From positions 1 to 64,000 of the forward strand of contig JAXMDC010000005.1 of NCBI GenBank assembly GCA_046349035.1: 64,000 bases of DNA. Direction: 5' to 3'. The DNA comes from JAXMDC01 sp046349035 (GTDB lineage: Bacteria; Pseudomonadota; Alphaproteobacteria; Rhizobiales; Kaistiaceae). A model generated the notes under the pieces. The model was given only the letters and a program-made list of their open reading frames with translations. It ran no database searches and was not told the DNA's origin. Position 1 is the first letter of the stretch. Each line of letters begins with the position of its first letter. Below are positions 1 through 8,357 of this stretch, one piece after another. The position numbers were made by a program, and so were the translations under genes.

Positions 1-1690
1 GCTGCGCCGGGGCATGGGAGGTCTCGCCGATGCTGGCGAGGTTGTTGATGCGGAAGAAGCCGACGCGCTCGTCCATCGACTGCGACTGCTGCTCGAGCAT
101 CTTGGCCGACGCCGCGCTTTCCTCGACCAGAGCCGAGTTCTGTTGCGTCACCTCGTCCATCTGCGCCAGCGCCTTGCCGATTTCGTCGATGCCCGTCGCC
201 TGTTCGGCACTGGCCGTAGCGATTTCCGAAACGATATCGGCGACGCGGCGGATCGACTCGACGATTTCGGTCAGCGAACCGCCGGTTTGGTTGACCAGTT
301 CCACGCCCTCCTGCACCTGAGCCGTGCTGCCGGTGATGAGGTCCTTGATGTCCTTGGCCGCCTGTGAAGAGCGCTGCGCCAGGCTGCGCACTTCCGAGGC
401 CACGACCGCGAACCCGCGCCCCGCCTCGCCGGCTCGCGCCGCTTCGACCGCGGCATTGAGGGCGAGGAGGTTGGTCTGCCGGGCGATCTCGTCGATGACG
501 CTGATGATGTCGGAGATCTTGCGTGAGGAGTCCTCGATCCGCGACATGGCGTCGACCGCCTTGGCGACGACCGTGCCGCTGCGATCGGCGACGCTGCGCG
601 TTGCCTCGGTGAACTGATTGGCCTTCTGCGCGTTCTCGGCGTTCTTTTTGACCGTCGCCGCCATCGTCTCCATCGAAGCGGTGGTCTCCTCCAGGCTCGC
701 CGCCTGTTCCTCAGTCCGCTGCGAGAGGTCGGTGGCGCTGGCCGAAATCTCTCCGGCCGCGTTGGCCACCTCGCTGGACGCCATCTTGATGTCGTTGATC
801 GTCTGGCCGATGCGCTCTGCCATCTGGTTGGCATCGTCCTTGATCTTGGCGAACGTGCCCTGATACTCGGCAACGATCCGCTGGGTCAGGTCGCCGCCCG
901 ACATTGCCGAGAGCACGCGCGCGAAGTCGCTCATAGCCGCGGCAATGCTGTCGAACAGGCCGTTCATCGACTTGGCCATGCCGAGCATGAAGCCCTGCTT
1001 GTCGTTGGTGCCGACCCGACGCGAGAAGTCGCCGGCAATTGCCGCGTTGACGATGCCGTCGAACTCCGCCTCGATGCTTTTCTCGGCGGTCTCGTCTTTC
1101 CACTCCACCACCGTGCCGAGCCTGCGACCATTGACGAGCACCGGGCTGGCGTGGAGGTGGAACTTGCGCACGCCGACCACGATGTGCGTCTCGTAGGTCT
1201 TGGACAGCGTGTCGAGCATCGCGCGCTGGTGCGCCGGATTACGGTGGAAGCTGTCGATCGACTGGCCCATCAGGCGGTTGACGTCGAACGATGGCAGCAC
1301 CTTGCGCAGGTCCGACTCGGCGGCCCGCAGCATGTCCTGCACTGTCTGGTTCATGTAACAGATATTGTATTCGGTATCGGCGATCATGACGTTGGTTTTG
1401 CAGACGTCGAGAGCCGCGCGGACCCGCGATGCCTCTTCGTCGGTCGACCCGGCCGCAGCTGACCTGACCAAGCCGGCATCGGCGAAGGTCGACTTGCCGA
1501 GCACGAAGGCCGCCAGCGATACCAGCGCCAGGCCGGTGATTGCCGGCACGCCGGCCATCCAACCGAGAATGCCAGCCGCGAGTTGGACGACGATGCCGAC
1601 GCCGAGCGCAATGATGTGGAATGGTATTCCTGCCAACCCCCCGTCCCGACCGGCGGTCGGCTTGGCCACGGCAGCGACATGCCCCTTCAT
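1..1690 (-). CDS. Methyl-accepting chemotaxis protein with PAS sensor (3' end outside window)
   Basis: The minus-strand frame stays open from an ATG at 1690 to the window edge (563 codons, no stop), so the C-terminus is missing. Two hydrophobic segments (about residues 22-64) form a tight hairpin with almost no periplasmic loop. A cytoplasmic PAS-like region follows (about 88-195, containing NVMIADTEYNICYMNQTVQ), then a HAMP-like linker, and a long MCP signalling domain with the conserved hairpin tip EIARQTNLLALNAAVEAARA. With no periplasmic ligand domain, the receptor probably senses an internal signal such as redox or energy state through PAS; this is inferred, and no haem or FAD ligand was identified. 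A GGAGG ribosome site precedes the start. cheW lies directly upstream in the same direction, so the two probably form an operon that couples this receptor to CheA. Confidence 0.93.
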   Translation of the reverse strand, partial: MKGHVAAVAKPTAGRDGGLAGIPFHIIALGVGIVVQLAAGILGWMAGVPAITGLALVSLAAFVLGKSTFADAGLVRSAAAGSTDEEASRVRAALDVCKTNVMIADTEYNICYMNQTVQDMLRAAESDLRKVLPSFDVNRLMGQSIDSFHRNPAHQRAMLDTLSKTYETHIVVGVRKFHLHASPVLVNGRRLGTVVEWKDETAEKSIEAEFDGIVNAAIAGDFSRRVGTNDKQGFMLGMAKSMNGLFDSIAAAMSDFARVLSAMSGGDLTQRIVAEYQGTFAKIKDDANQMAERIGQTINDIKMASSEVANAAGEISASATDLSQRTEEQAASLEETTASMETMAATVKKNAENAQKANQFTEATRSVADRSGTVVAKAVDAMSRIEDSSRKISDIISVIDEIARQTNLLALNAAVEAARAGEAGRGFAVVASEVRSLAQRSSQAAKDIKDLITGSTAQVQEGVELVNQTGGSLTEIVESIRRVADIVSEIATASAEQATGIDEIGKALAQMDEVTQQNSALVEESAASAKMLEQQSQSMDERVGFFRINNLASIGETSHAPAQ

Positions 1691-1789
1691 GAAGTCCTCC
1701 TGAGTGCTCTTGTTTGCCTGGAATGCAGCCGCGGTCGTCGGCCCGCCCCAAGCGGAACGGAACCGCACGCTGGTGGAAAAACGCCCTGA

Positions 1790-2311
1790 CTACGCAGCGG
1801 CGGCTGCTACCGGCATCGAGAAAAGATTCTTGAGATCGATGAGGGCCAGCATCTTCTTATCGATGGTGACGAGGCCCGACAGAAAGCTGAGACGCGACGC
1901 CTGCACGACACGCGGTACCGGTTGAATCTTGCTCGTGTCGAACGAAACGATGTCCGAGACGCGGTCGGCGAGAAGGCCGACAATCCGAGCATCGACGCGA
2001 ACGATAATCACCACATGGGAAGCCGTCGCCTCGGTCAGCCCCTGACCGAATCGACACCTAAGATCGATGATCGGCACCATCACGCCGCGCAGATTGAGAA
2101 CACCGCGCACGTATTCAGGCTGACGCGGAATGTGCGTGATCTCGGCCCAACCCTTGATCTCGCGCACCGCCATGATGTCGACGCCGTATTCGTTGGCGCC
2201 GATGGTGAAGCTGATGTATTCGACGCGACCGCCGCTCTCGGCCTCTGCCGCAACCGCTTGCGCAGCGCCGGCGCCCCCGGCCGACGCGACCGCACTCGTC
2301 TGCAAGCTCAT
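1790..2311 (-). CDS. cheW: Chemotaxis coupling protein CheW
   Basis: The 173-residue product links chemoreceptors to the CheA kinase. An Ala-rich leader of about 28 residues precedes the standard CheW fold: EYISFTIGANEYGVDIMAVRE (about 31-51), then the typical RGVLNLRGVMVPIIDLRCRFG (about 69-89) and VGLLADRVSDIVSF. The length is normal for the family. The receptor gene starts about 100 bases downstream on the same strand. A CtrA-like box lies about 115 bases upstream (2425-2440), suggesting control together with the flagellar genes. Confidence 0.95.
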   Translation of the reverse strand: MSLQTSAVASAGGAGAAQAVAAEAESGGRVEYISFTIGANEYGVDIMAVREIKGWAEITHIPRQPEYVRGVLNLRGVMVPIIDLRCRFGQGLTEATASHVVIIVRVDARIVGLLADRVSDIVSFDTSKIQPVPRVVQASRLSFLSGLVTIDKKMLALIDLKNLFSMPVAAAAA

Positions 2312-2424
2312 TCTGCTCAGCCCCTGCCTGACCGCTGTGCCTCGAGAAACGAGGCCCCCGCGTGCGCGAGTTGCGCATCGTGCGAACGACCCGTTTCGCC
2401 TGCCTTAGAGGTGCCACGGTAGGG

Positions 2425-2440
2425 TTACTGAAGCGTTAAA
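2425..2440 (-). promoter_or_regulatory. CtrA-like binding site upstream of cheW
   Basis: Read on the minus strand the site is TTAA-CGCTTCA-GTAAC, one mismatch from the CtrA consensus TTAA-N7-TTAAC. TTAA is rare in this GC-rich sequence, which makes the match more notable. The role is inferred; CtrA regulates chemotaxis and flagellar genes in several alphaproteobacteria. Confidence 0.4.
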
Positions 2441-2602
2441 GTTGCAGTTTGTCGCGGTAACGCATTTGTCCGCACCGTGGCGAGTTCGCGCTCGCGGGCA
2501 CAGGGCAATTTCTGCCGACGGAAGAAGGGCCGGCATCAATTGCAGCCCCGTCGGGCGCCGCGCCCCGATCCTATCCCTTTGAGATTGCTGCAGTCCGAGT
2601 CC

Positions 2603-2618
2603 TGGCACAGGTCGTGCA
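2603..2618 (+). promoter_or_regulatory. Sigma-54 promoter of the flgFGAH operon
   Basis: TGGCACAGGTCGTGCA matches the RpoN consensus TGGCACG-N4-TTGCA, with GG at 2604-2605 and GC at 2616-2617 at the obligatory 10-base spacing. The predicted transcription start near 2629 gives a leader of about 55 bases before flgF. Middle and late flagellar genes of Caulobacter are RpoN/FlbD-dependent, which fits. Confidence 0.8.
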
Positions 2619-2684
2619 CAGTGCCCGGCGTGAACCCGCCGGCTGCGAGGCGGTGGGTTCCTGGGGACACTGGGGCTTCGCAAA

Positions 2685-3422
2685 ATGGACAACGCACAGC
2701 TGATCGGCCTGTCGCGACAATTGTCGCTGCAGCGCGAACTGGACATCGTCGCCAACAATCTGGCGAACGTGAACACCGGCGGCTTTCGTGCCGGCAAGTT
2801 ACGCTTTGAGGAATACATCATGCCGGTCGCCGCAGCCCTGACGCTGCCGCCCGGCAACCAGACGCTGTCCTATGTGCGCGACGGCGCCTCGATGACGGAC
2901 TTCACGCAGGGCACGATTGAGCTGACCGGCCATCCCTTCGACATTGCCTTGAACGGATCGGGCTGGTTCGCCATCCAAACCAAGAATGGCGAGCGCTACA
3001 CCCGCAACGGCGCCTTTACGCTCGATGCCCAAGGAACCCTCGTCACCGGCATTGGCGACCAGGTCATGACCGAGTCAGGGCCCGTGACTTTCGCGCCCGG
3101 AGAGACCGACGTTTCAATCGCTCCGGACGGCACCATCTCCAGTTCGGCCGGTTCCAAGGGAAAACTGAAGATCGTCGCCTTCAAGGACGAGACGACGCTG
3201 CTCCGCGAGGGCGAAAGCCTGTTCTCCGGGACCGGCGCTCAGCCAGCGGAGAACGTTCGCGTTGTGGGTGGGGCGATTGAGAAGTCCAACGTGCGGGCAG
3301 TCACCGAAATCACCCGCATGATCGAGGTAACCCGCGCCTATCAGCAGATTGCCAAGATCATGCAGGACCGCGACCAGCTGCAGCAGAGCGCGATCGCTAC
3401 TCTCGGTCAACTGAAGAACTGA
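2685..3422 (+). CDS. flgF: Flagellar proximal rod protein FlgF
   Basis: The 245-residue product is a structural subunit of the flagellar rod, exported through the flagellar type III system. It has the N-terminal rod/hook motif (LSLQRELDIVANNLANVNT, about 13-31), the central region YTRNGAFTLDAQGTLVT shared by FlgE, FlgF and FlgG, and the C-terminal amphipathic segment (EITRMIEVTRAYQQIAKIMQ). It is first in a four-gene run with flgG, flgA and flgH, behind a sigma-54 promoter about 67 bases upstream. Confidence 0.96.
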   Translation: MDNAQLIGLSRQLSLQRELDIVANNLANVNTGGFRAGKLRFEEYIMPVAAALTLPPGNQTLSYVRDGASMTDFTQGTIELTGHPFDIALNGSGWFAIQTKNGERYTRNGAFTLDAQGTLVTGIGDQVMTESGPVTFAPGETDVSIAPDGTISSSAGSKGKLKIVAFKDETTLLREGESLFSGTGAQPAENVRVVGGAIEKSNVRAVTEITRMIEVTRAYQQIAKIMQDRDQLQQSAIATLGQLKN

Positions 3423-3433
3423 AGGGCCGATAG

Positions 3434-4219
3434 ATGAACGCGCTGCACATCGCCGCCAGCGGCATGCTGGCCCAGGAACTCAATGTCGAGGTGGTGTCCA
3501 ACAACATCGCCAACATGCGCACGACCGGCTTCAAGCGCCAGCGTGCCGAGTTTACCGACCTGCTGTACCAGAACCTTCGCCGTATGGGCACCGACTCCTC
3601 AGATGCCGGGACGGTGGTACCGACCGGTACGCAGATCGGCTCCGGGGTCCGTTTCGCCGCCACCTCGCGTATCACCACGCAGGGCAGCCTGGAGACCACG
3701 TCAAAGCCGCTCGACGTCGCCATCCGCGGCGAAGGCTATTTCCGCGTTCAGATGCCCGATGGTCGAACCGCCTACACCCGCGACGGATCGTTCGAACTCT
3801 CCGCCAACGGCACGATCGTCACCAAAGACGGCTACACCGTGGGATCGGGCATCGTCGTTCCCCCCGACGCGCGCTCGATCACCATCAACGCACAAGGCAC
3901 CGTCCAGGTGGCAACCGGCACGAGCTCGACGCCTACCACGCTTGGCCGGCTCGAACTCGCCAATTTCGTAAACGCGCCCGGCTTGGAAGCCATCGGCGAT
4001 AACCTGTTCCTTGAGACGCCCGCTTCCGGTGCGGCGCAGGTCGGCAATGCCGGCGATGCCGGGCTGGGAACGCTCCTTCAGAACAACCTCGAATCCTCCA
4101 ACGTCAACGCGGTCGCCGAAATCTCGGACCTGATCGCGGCCCAGCGCGCATACGAAATGAACTCGCGTGTCATCAAGGCCGCTGACGAGATGCTGTCCTC
4201 CACCGCGACCATGACCTAA
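3434..4219 (+). CDS. flgG: Flagellar distal rod protein FlgG
   Basis: The 261-residue product matches the usual length of FlgG, the distal rod subunit. The N-terminus has MNALHIAASGMLAQELNVEV and VVSNNIANMRTTGFKRQRAEF. The FlgG signature is present: LEVQ-type region replaced by YFRVQMPDGRTAYTRDGSF. The C-terminal coil reads SNVNAVAEISDLIAAQRAYE. It starts 11 bases after flgF and is followed after 15 bases by flgA, so translation is probably coupled within one transcript. Confidence 0.97.
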   Translation: MNALHIAASGMLAQELNVEVVSNNIANMRTTGFKRQRAEFTDLLYQNLRRMGTDSSDAGTVVPTGTQIGSGVRFAATSRITTQGSLETTSKPLDVAIRGEGYFRVQMPDGRTAYTRDGSFELSANGTIVTKDGYTVGSGIVVPPDARSITINAQGTVQVATGTSSTPTTLGRLELANFVNAPGLEAIGDNLFLETPASGAAQVGNAGDAGLGTLLQNNLESSNVNAVAEISDLIAAQRAYEMNSRVIKAADEMLSSTATMT

Positions 4220-4234
4220 GCGGAGATCACGCTG

Positions 4235-5197
4235 ATGCTCATCCACCACACTCGCATCGCCGCTCTACTCCTCGCCGCGATGGCCGCTCCCGCCCTGGCC
4301 GACGACCGCCCGGCGCTACGCGCCGAGATCGCCGTCGAGACCGACATCGTCACCATCGGCGACCTCTTCGACAATGCCGGCGCCCGCGCCGGCATTCCCC
4401 TCTTCCGCGCTCCCGACCTCGGCCGAATCGGTTCGGTCCGCGCCGATCTCGTCATCGCCGCTGCGGCATTGGCCGGCCTCGATGACATCGAGCGCGGCGG
4501 AATCACCCAAGTCTCGGTGACCCGCCCGAGCCGCATCGTCACCTCAACGGAGGTTGCCGACATGGTCAAGACGGCCATCGCCGCCAATCTCGCCATCGAT
4601 CCACGCCGGCTCGACCTCGCTTTCGACATTGCGCCTGAGGCGATCGATACGGCGCCGCGCTCGCCACGGCCGGTTGAAATCGCCACGCTGTCGCTCGGGC
4701 AGGATCGTCGCTTCGCCGCAACTCTGTCGTTCGACAAGGGCGATCTACGCCAGCGCATCCGGTTGACTGGCATGGCCGTCGAGATGGTCGATGTCGTTAC
4801 CGCTACCCGAACGCTGGCGCGCGGCGAAATCGTCGGCGACGGCGACGTGACGCTGACCCGCCTCCCCGCCCGCCAGGTTGTGGCTGGCGCCGCCGGAGCG
4901 GCGGCCGACATCGTCGGCCTTTCCGCTCGCCGCGCCCTGCAAGCCGGCCAGCCGCTGGTCGCGGGCGACTTCGCGCCGCCGATCCTGGTCAATCGCGGCG
5001 ACATGGTGCACATCGTCTACCGCTCCGGTGCGCTTAGCCTGTCCGCCGACGGCCGCGCTTTGGCCAGCGGCGCCAAGGGCAGCACGATCTCGATCATGAA
5101 TCTTTCATCGAATCGCGTGATCGATGGCGTCGTGACAGCCAGCGGCACGGTCGAGGTGCGCTCTAAGACCACCCGTATCGTTGCGGGGAACGGCTGA
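4235..5197 (+). CDS. flgA: Flagella basal body P-ring formation chaperone FlgA
   Basis: The 320-residue product starts with a Sec signal peptide (MLIHHTRIAALLLAAMAAPALA, cleavage near residue 22). The C-terminal SAF/ChapFlgA domain (about 195-315) reads ATRTLARGEIVGDGDVTLTR, then ALQAGQPLVAGDFAPP and VNRGDMVHIVYRSGALSLS. FlgA is the periplasmic chaperone that helps FlgI assemble the P-ring. The long N-terminal half is typical of alphaproteobacterial FlgA. The stop overlaps the flgH start by one base (TGATG). Confidence 0.95.
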   Translation: MLIHHTRIAALLLAAMAAPALADDRPALRAEIAVETDIVTIGDLFDNAGARAGIPLFRAPDLGRIGSVRADLVIAAAALAGLDDIERGGITQVSVTRPSRIVTSTEVADMVKTAIAANLAIDPRRLDLAFDIAPEAIDTAPRSPRPVEIATLSLGQDRRFAATLSFDKGDLRQRIRLTGMAVEMVDVVTATRTLARGEIVGDGDVTLTRLPARQVVAGAAGAAADIVGLSARRALQAGQPLVAGDFAPPILVNRGDMVHIVYRSGALSLSADGRALASGAKGSTISIMNLSSNRVIDGVVTASGTVEVRSKTTRIVAGNG

Positions 5198-5928
5198 TGC
5201 GCGCCGCCCCCGTTATCGCCCTGCTCTCCCTGGCTATGGCCGGTTGCAGCAGCATCGACCGCCTGGCCGGGGTCGGCTCGCCGCCGCCGCTGACCGCCAT
5301 CGACAACCCCGCCGCGGTGACCGGCTACGCTCCGGTTCGCATGCCGATGCCGATCCCGGTGGTCGACGATCACTCGGCCAACTCGCTATGGCGCACGGGT
5401 TCGCGCACCTTCTTCCGCGACCAGCGCGCCCAGCGCGTCGGCGACATTCTGACCGTCACCGTCAAGATCACCGACAAGGCCGACATCCAGAACACCACCA
5501 AGCGTTCTCGGACGGAGAACGAGAGTCTGAATGCCGGCGGCGGGCTCGACAGCAAGTTCATCAAGCTGCTGCCGGGCGTGACCGACGCCACGGCGGCGGT
5601 CGACGTGACAAGCGGCGGCGCGGCCCAGGGCGCCGGATCGGTCGCCCGCTCCGAGCAACTCACTACCAGCGTTGCCGCCGTGGTCACGCAGGTCCTTCCC
5701 AACGGCAACCTCGTCATCGAAGGCCGTCAGGAAGTGCGCGTGAACTTCGAGCTTCGTGAACTGATCGTCGCCGGCGTCGTGCGCCCGGAGGACATCGGAG
5801 CCGAGAACATCGTCGACTCCTCCAAGATTGCCGAGGCCCGCATCTCTTACGGCGGGCGCGGCCAGATCAGCGATGTGCAGCAGCCCCGCGTCGGCGCGCA
5901 GGTGCTGGACGTGCTTTTACCGTTCTGA
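5197..5928 (+). CDS. flgH: Flagellar L-ring lipoprotein FlgH
   Basis: The 243-residue product has a lipoprotein signal with lipobox AMAGC (Cys17), then the FlgH domain: SLWRTGSRTFFRDQRAQRVGDIL and VTVKITDKADIQNTTKRSRT, with NGNLVIEGRQEVRVNFELRE (about 169-188) and a C-terminal QVLDVLLPF. It forms the outer-membrane L-ring bushing of the flagellum. It is the last gene of the flgFGAH run; a bidirectional hairpin terminator follows at once. Confidence 0.96.
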   Translation: MRAAPVIALLSLAMAGCSSIDRLAGVGSPPPLTAIDNPAAVTGYAPVRMPMPIPVVDDHSANSLWRTGSRTFFRDQRAQRVGDILTVTVKITDKADIQNTTKRSRTENESLNAGGGLDSKFIKLLPGVTDATAAVDVTSGGAAQGAGSVARSEQLTTSVAAVVTQVLPNGNLVIEGRQEVRVNFELRELIVAGVVRPEDIGAENIVDSSKIAEARISYGGRGQISDVQQPRVGAQVLDVLLPF

Positions 5929-5969
5929 CCGAAGAGACCCGGCCGGCCCTTCCCCAGGGGGCAGGTTGG

Positions 5970-6008
5970 AAAAAAGGCGCAGGCCACCCCAGGGCCCGCG
6001 CCTTTTTT
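5970..6008. terminator. Bidirectional Rho-independent terminator between flgH and dksA
   Basis: AAAAAAGGCGC (5970-5980) pairs with GCGCCTTTTTT (5998-6008) around a GC-rich interior, so there is a T-run after the stem on either strand. The position between convergent flgH (+) and dksA (-) fits a shared terminator. Confidence 0.85.
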
Positions 6009-6041
6009 CTTTCGACCGCCGCCAAGCGTCTAGGCGTCGGG

Positions 6042-6458
6042 TCAGTCGTCGCGATAGATCCTCTCGCGCCGTTCATGGCGCTCCTGCGCTTCGATCGAAA
6101 GGGTGGCGATCGGCCGGGCATCGAGCCGCTTCAGCCCAATCGGCTCGCCTGTTTCCTCGCAGAACCCGTAAGTCCCGTCATCGATCCGCTGCAGCGCAGC
6201 GTCGATCTTCGAGATCAGCTTGCGTTGCCGGTCGCGCGCTCTCAGCTCAATTGCCCTATCGGTCTCGGACGACGCCCGATCGGCAAGGTCGGGATGGTTG
6301 ACGCTGTCGTCCTGGAGGTGCTGGAGGGTTTCGCGCGATTCGCGAATGAGCTCCTCCCGCCACGCCAGCAACTTTTGCCGAAAATACTCGCGCTGCCGCT
6401 CGTTCATGAACGGCTCGGATTCGGTTGGTCGGTACGCTTTCACTGTGTTGGCGCCCAT
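6042..6458 (-). CDS. dksA: RNA polymerase-binding transcription factor DksA, zinc finger degenerate
   Basis: The 138-residue product matches DksA, which binds the RNA polymerase secondary channel with ppGpp. Visible features are SEPFMNERQREYFRQKLLAW (about 14-33) and the acidic coiled-coil tip D57-L-A-D60-R-A62, equivalent to the functional D-x-x-D-x-A tip. The C-terminal globular region (YGFCEETGEPIGLKRLDARP) keeps only the first of four zinc cysteines: Cys100 stays, while the others are Thr103, Ser121 and Ala124. Cysteine-poor DksA proteins are known in alphaproteobacteria, so this is probably functional rather than broken. fliX lies upstream on the same strand, but dksA has its own sigma-70-like promoter. 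Confidence 0.94.
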   Translation of the reverse strand: MGANTVKAYRPTESEPFMNERQREYFRQKLLAWREELIRESRETLQHLQDDSVNHPDLADRASSETDRAIELRARDRQRKLISKIDAALQRIDDGTYGFCEETGEPIGLKRLDARPIATLSIEAQERHERRERIYRDD

Positions 6459-6492
6459 GGTGCAACCCTGAACCCCCGCTCAGCGGGCGCGG

Positions 6493-6521
6493 ACTATAGT
6501 CGGCCGCCCTTGACGCGACAA
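6493..6521 (-). promoter_or_regulatory. Sigma-70-type promoter of dksA
   Basis: On the minus strand TTGTCG (6521-6516) and TATAGT (6498-6493) are separated by exactly 17 bases and lie about 35 bases upstream of the dksA ATG. Both hexamers are close to the consensus. Confidence 0.6.
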
Positions 6522-6586
6522 TGACGGAAAGTGACAGGCGGACCGGCCGCGTGCCTTATGACGCGATGGGCACCGCCCGGTTCCGC

Positions 6587-7006
6587 TCAGGACGGAAAGT
6601 GCCCGAGCTTGGCGAGTTCCACACGCGCGCGAAGGTCGATGGCCGCCAGCGCTTCGTCGAGCCCAGCCTCTCCGGTTGGCACAAGCTCAGCGAGAACCGC
6701 TTCGAGCGCTGCGGCACCGTTGGCCACGCCGCCGTCGAGCATGGCGAGGCGCAGCGCCTGCAGCCGATCGAGGGCGCTCCGGCCCGACTGAAGGGCGCGG
6801 CGACGACGCGTCTGCAAAGCGTCGCCCATTGCCTGAAAAGCAAGAAGGGCGCCGACCGATTCGACGCCGCCGCCGTTTCGCGTCGGTTCCGCCGCAGCCG
6901 GTCCCGCGGCACTGCCGAGCTCAAACGCCGAGCTCGCGGCGCCTGCACTTCGAGCAGCACCGCTGCGCGCCACTCCCCCGCCACCTGAAAGCCCCGTTAT
7001 CCGCAC
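6587..7006 (-). CDS. fliX: Flagellar assembly regulator FliX
   Basis: The product is 139 residues from the proposed GTG at 7006. The C-terminal half carries the FliX pattern: ALDRLQALRLAMLDGGV, then an acidic stretch ending in EALAAIDLRARVELAKLG. In Caulobacter FliX couples basal-body assembly to the sigma-54 activator FlbD, so it is the expected partner of the sigma-54 promoters in this locus. I chose the GTG because GAGGGG lies seven bases before it and the next residues (VRITGLSGGGG) resemble normal FliX starts. An ATG at 7048 is in frame but has no ribosome site. The gene is divergent from flgI and lies upstream of dksA. Confidence 0.85.
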   Translation of the reverse strand: MRITGLSGGGGVARSGAARSAGAASSAFELGSAAGPAAAEPTRNGGGVESVGALLAFQAMGDALQTRRRRALQSGRSALDRLQALRLAMLDGGVANGAAALEAVLAELVPTGEAGLDEALAAIDLRARVELAKLGHFPS

Positions 7007-7182
7007 TGCGCTGCCCCTCGGATCGCGTGCGGTAGCTTTTGCCGTCATGGTTAACGGCCGGTAAAGGAGCCCGGCAATTGCTGCCGAGTACCCAGCCCGC
7101 CGCGCGTCGGCACCAGTCGACCGCTTACAATTTTCTCCATCGCATCAACTGCTTACGTTCCAGGTCGAGGGGATGCTGCGCT

Positions 7183-7198
7183 TGGCACGGCGTTCGCT
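7183..7198 (+). promoter_or_regulatory. Sigma-54 promoter of flgI; fixes the flgI start
   Basis: TGGCACGGCGTTCGCT matches the RpoN consensus, with GG at 7184-7185 and GC at 7196-7197 at the exact 10-base spacing. Transcription should begin near 7209. An in-frame start at 7173 would therefore lie upstream of the transcript, which supports the ATG at 7236. Confidence 0.8.
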
Positions 7199-7235
7199 TC
7201 GGAGGTGGCGAACGATCGGACATCTGGGGACTTCG

Positions 7236-8357
7236 ATGATCGTCAGAGCAGCTTGGCTGGCCCAACTCATCCTTGCCGGAGTGATTCTCCTCGCCGCCGG
7301 CGAGCCGGCGTTTGCCCTTTCGCGCATAAAGGACATCGCCAATGTCGAAGGCATCCGCGACAACCAACTCATCGGCTACGGCCTGGTTGTCGGTCTTGCC
7401 GGCACCGGCGACTCGCTTAGCTCGGCGCCCTTCACCCGCCAAAGCCTCCAGGCGATGTTGGAACGCCTTGGCGTCAACACCCGCGGCAGCGACCTCAAGA
7501 CGGTCAACGTCGCCGCGGTGATGGTGACCGCCAATCTGCCGCCCTTCTCCACTCAGGGAACGCGGCTAGACGTCAATGTCAGCGCCCTCGGCGACGCCAA
7601 GAGCTTGGAAGGCGGCACGCTGCTGGTCACGCCGCTCCACGGCGCCGATGGCGAGGTCTACGCCATCGCGCAGGGACCGGTCGCGATCAGCGGCTTCTCG
7701 GCGGCCGGCCAGGCGGCGACCATCTCCCGCGGCGTCTCGACCGCCGGTCGCATTGCCAACGGCGGGCTCATTGAACGCGAGATCAACTTCAGCCTCGCCG
7801 GACGCTCAATCATTCGCCTAGCGCTTCGGAATCCCGACCTCACCACCGCCCGCCGCGTCGCCCTCGCCGTCAATACGCTGATGGGCGTCAATGTCGCTGA
7901 GCCGACCGACCCCGGCACAGTGCGCCTCACCCTGCCGCCGAAGTTCGACGGCAATCTTGTCGACCTGCTGACCGACATCGAGCAGCTCCTCGTCGAACCC
8001 GATCAACCGGCCAAAGTCATCATCGACGAGCGTTCCGGCATCATCGTTATGGGCGCAGAGGTCCGCGTTTCGACCGTGGCGGTGGCGCAGGGGCATCTTA
8101 CCGTGACCGTCACCGAGGCGCCGCAGGTCAGCCAGCCGGCACCGTTCAGCCGCGGCACGACAACCACCACGCCGCAGACTTCGATCGCCGTCGACGACCA
8201 GTCGGGCAAGCGGATGGCGATCGTCTCGGCGGGCGTCACCCTGGCCGAGCTCGTCGACGGACTGAATGCCCTTGGCATCGGCCCGCGCGACCTCATCTCT
8301 ATCCTGCAAGCGATCAAAGCCGCCGGCGCGCTGCAGGCCGACATCGTGGTGATGTGA
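7236..8357 (+). CDS. flgI: Flagellar P-ring protein FlgI
   Basis: The 373-residue product is the periplasmic P-ring subunit. It begins with a Sec signal peptide (MIVRAAWLAQLILAGVILLA, then GEPAFA), followed by the FlgI hallmarks RIKDIANVEGIRDNQLIGYG and LVVGLAGTGDS. VKPAKVIIDERSGIIVMG-like text appears as AKVIIDERSGIIVMGAEVRV, and the C-terminus is LNALGIGPRDLISILQAIKA. The start at 7236 is preceded by a GGGGA site and lies downstream of the sigma-54 promoter; the longer frame from 7173 is rejected. flgJ overlaps its stop codon. Confidence 0.96.
   Translation: MIVRAAWLAQLILAGVILLAAGEPAFALSRIKDIANVEGIRDNQLIGYGLVVGLAGTGDSLSSAPFTRQSLQAMLERLGVNTRGSDLKTVNVAAVMVTANLPPFSTQGTRLDVNVSALGDAKSLEGGTLLVTPLHGADGEVYAIAQGPVAISGFSAAGQAATISRGVSTAGRIANGGLIEREINFSLAGRSIIRLALRNPDLTTARRVALAVNTLMGVNVAEPTDPGTVRLTLPPKFDGNLVDLLTDIEQLLVEPDQPAKVIIDERSGIIVMGAEVRVSTVAVAQGHLTVTVTEAPQVSQPAPFSRGTTTTTPQTSIAVDDQSGKRMAIVSAGVTLAELVDGLNALGIGPRDLISILQAIKAAGALQADIVVM

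Larger units (their letters stand above)
2312..2684. other. Divergent control region between cheW and flgF
   Basis: 373 bases without a convincing gene. It holds a CtrA-like box nearer cheW (2425-2440) and a strong sigma-54 promoter facing flgF (2603-2618). I see no other clear signal; ORFs here are short and not coding-like. Confidence 0.7.

Noticed and set aside
7173..7235. N-terminal extension of FlgI from an upstream start
   Set aside because: It overlaps the sigma-54 promoter and lies before the predicted transcription start; the signal peptide begins at 7236.
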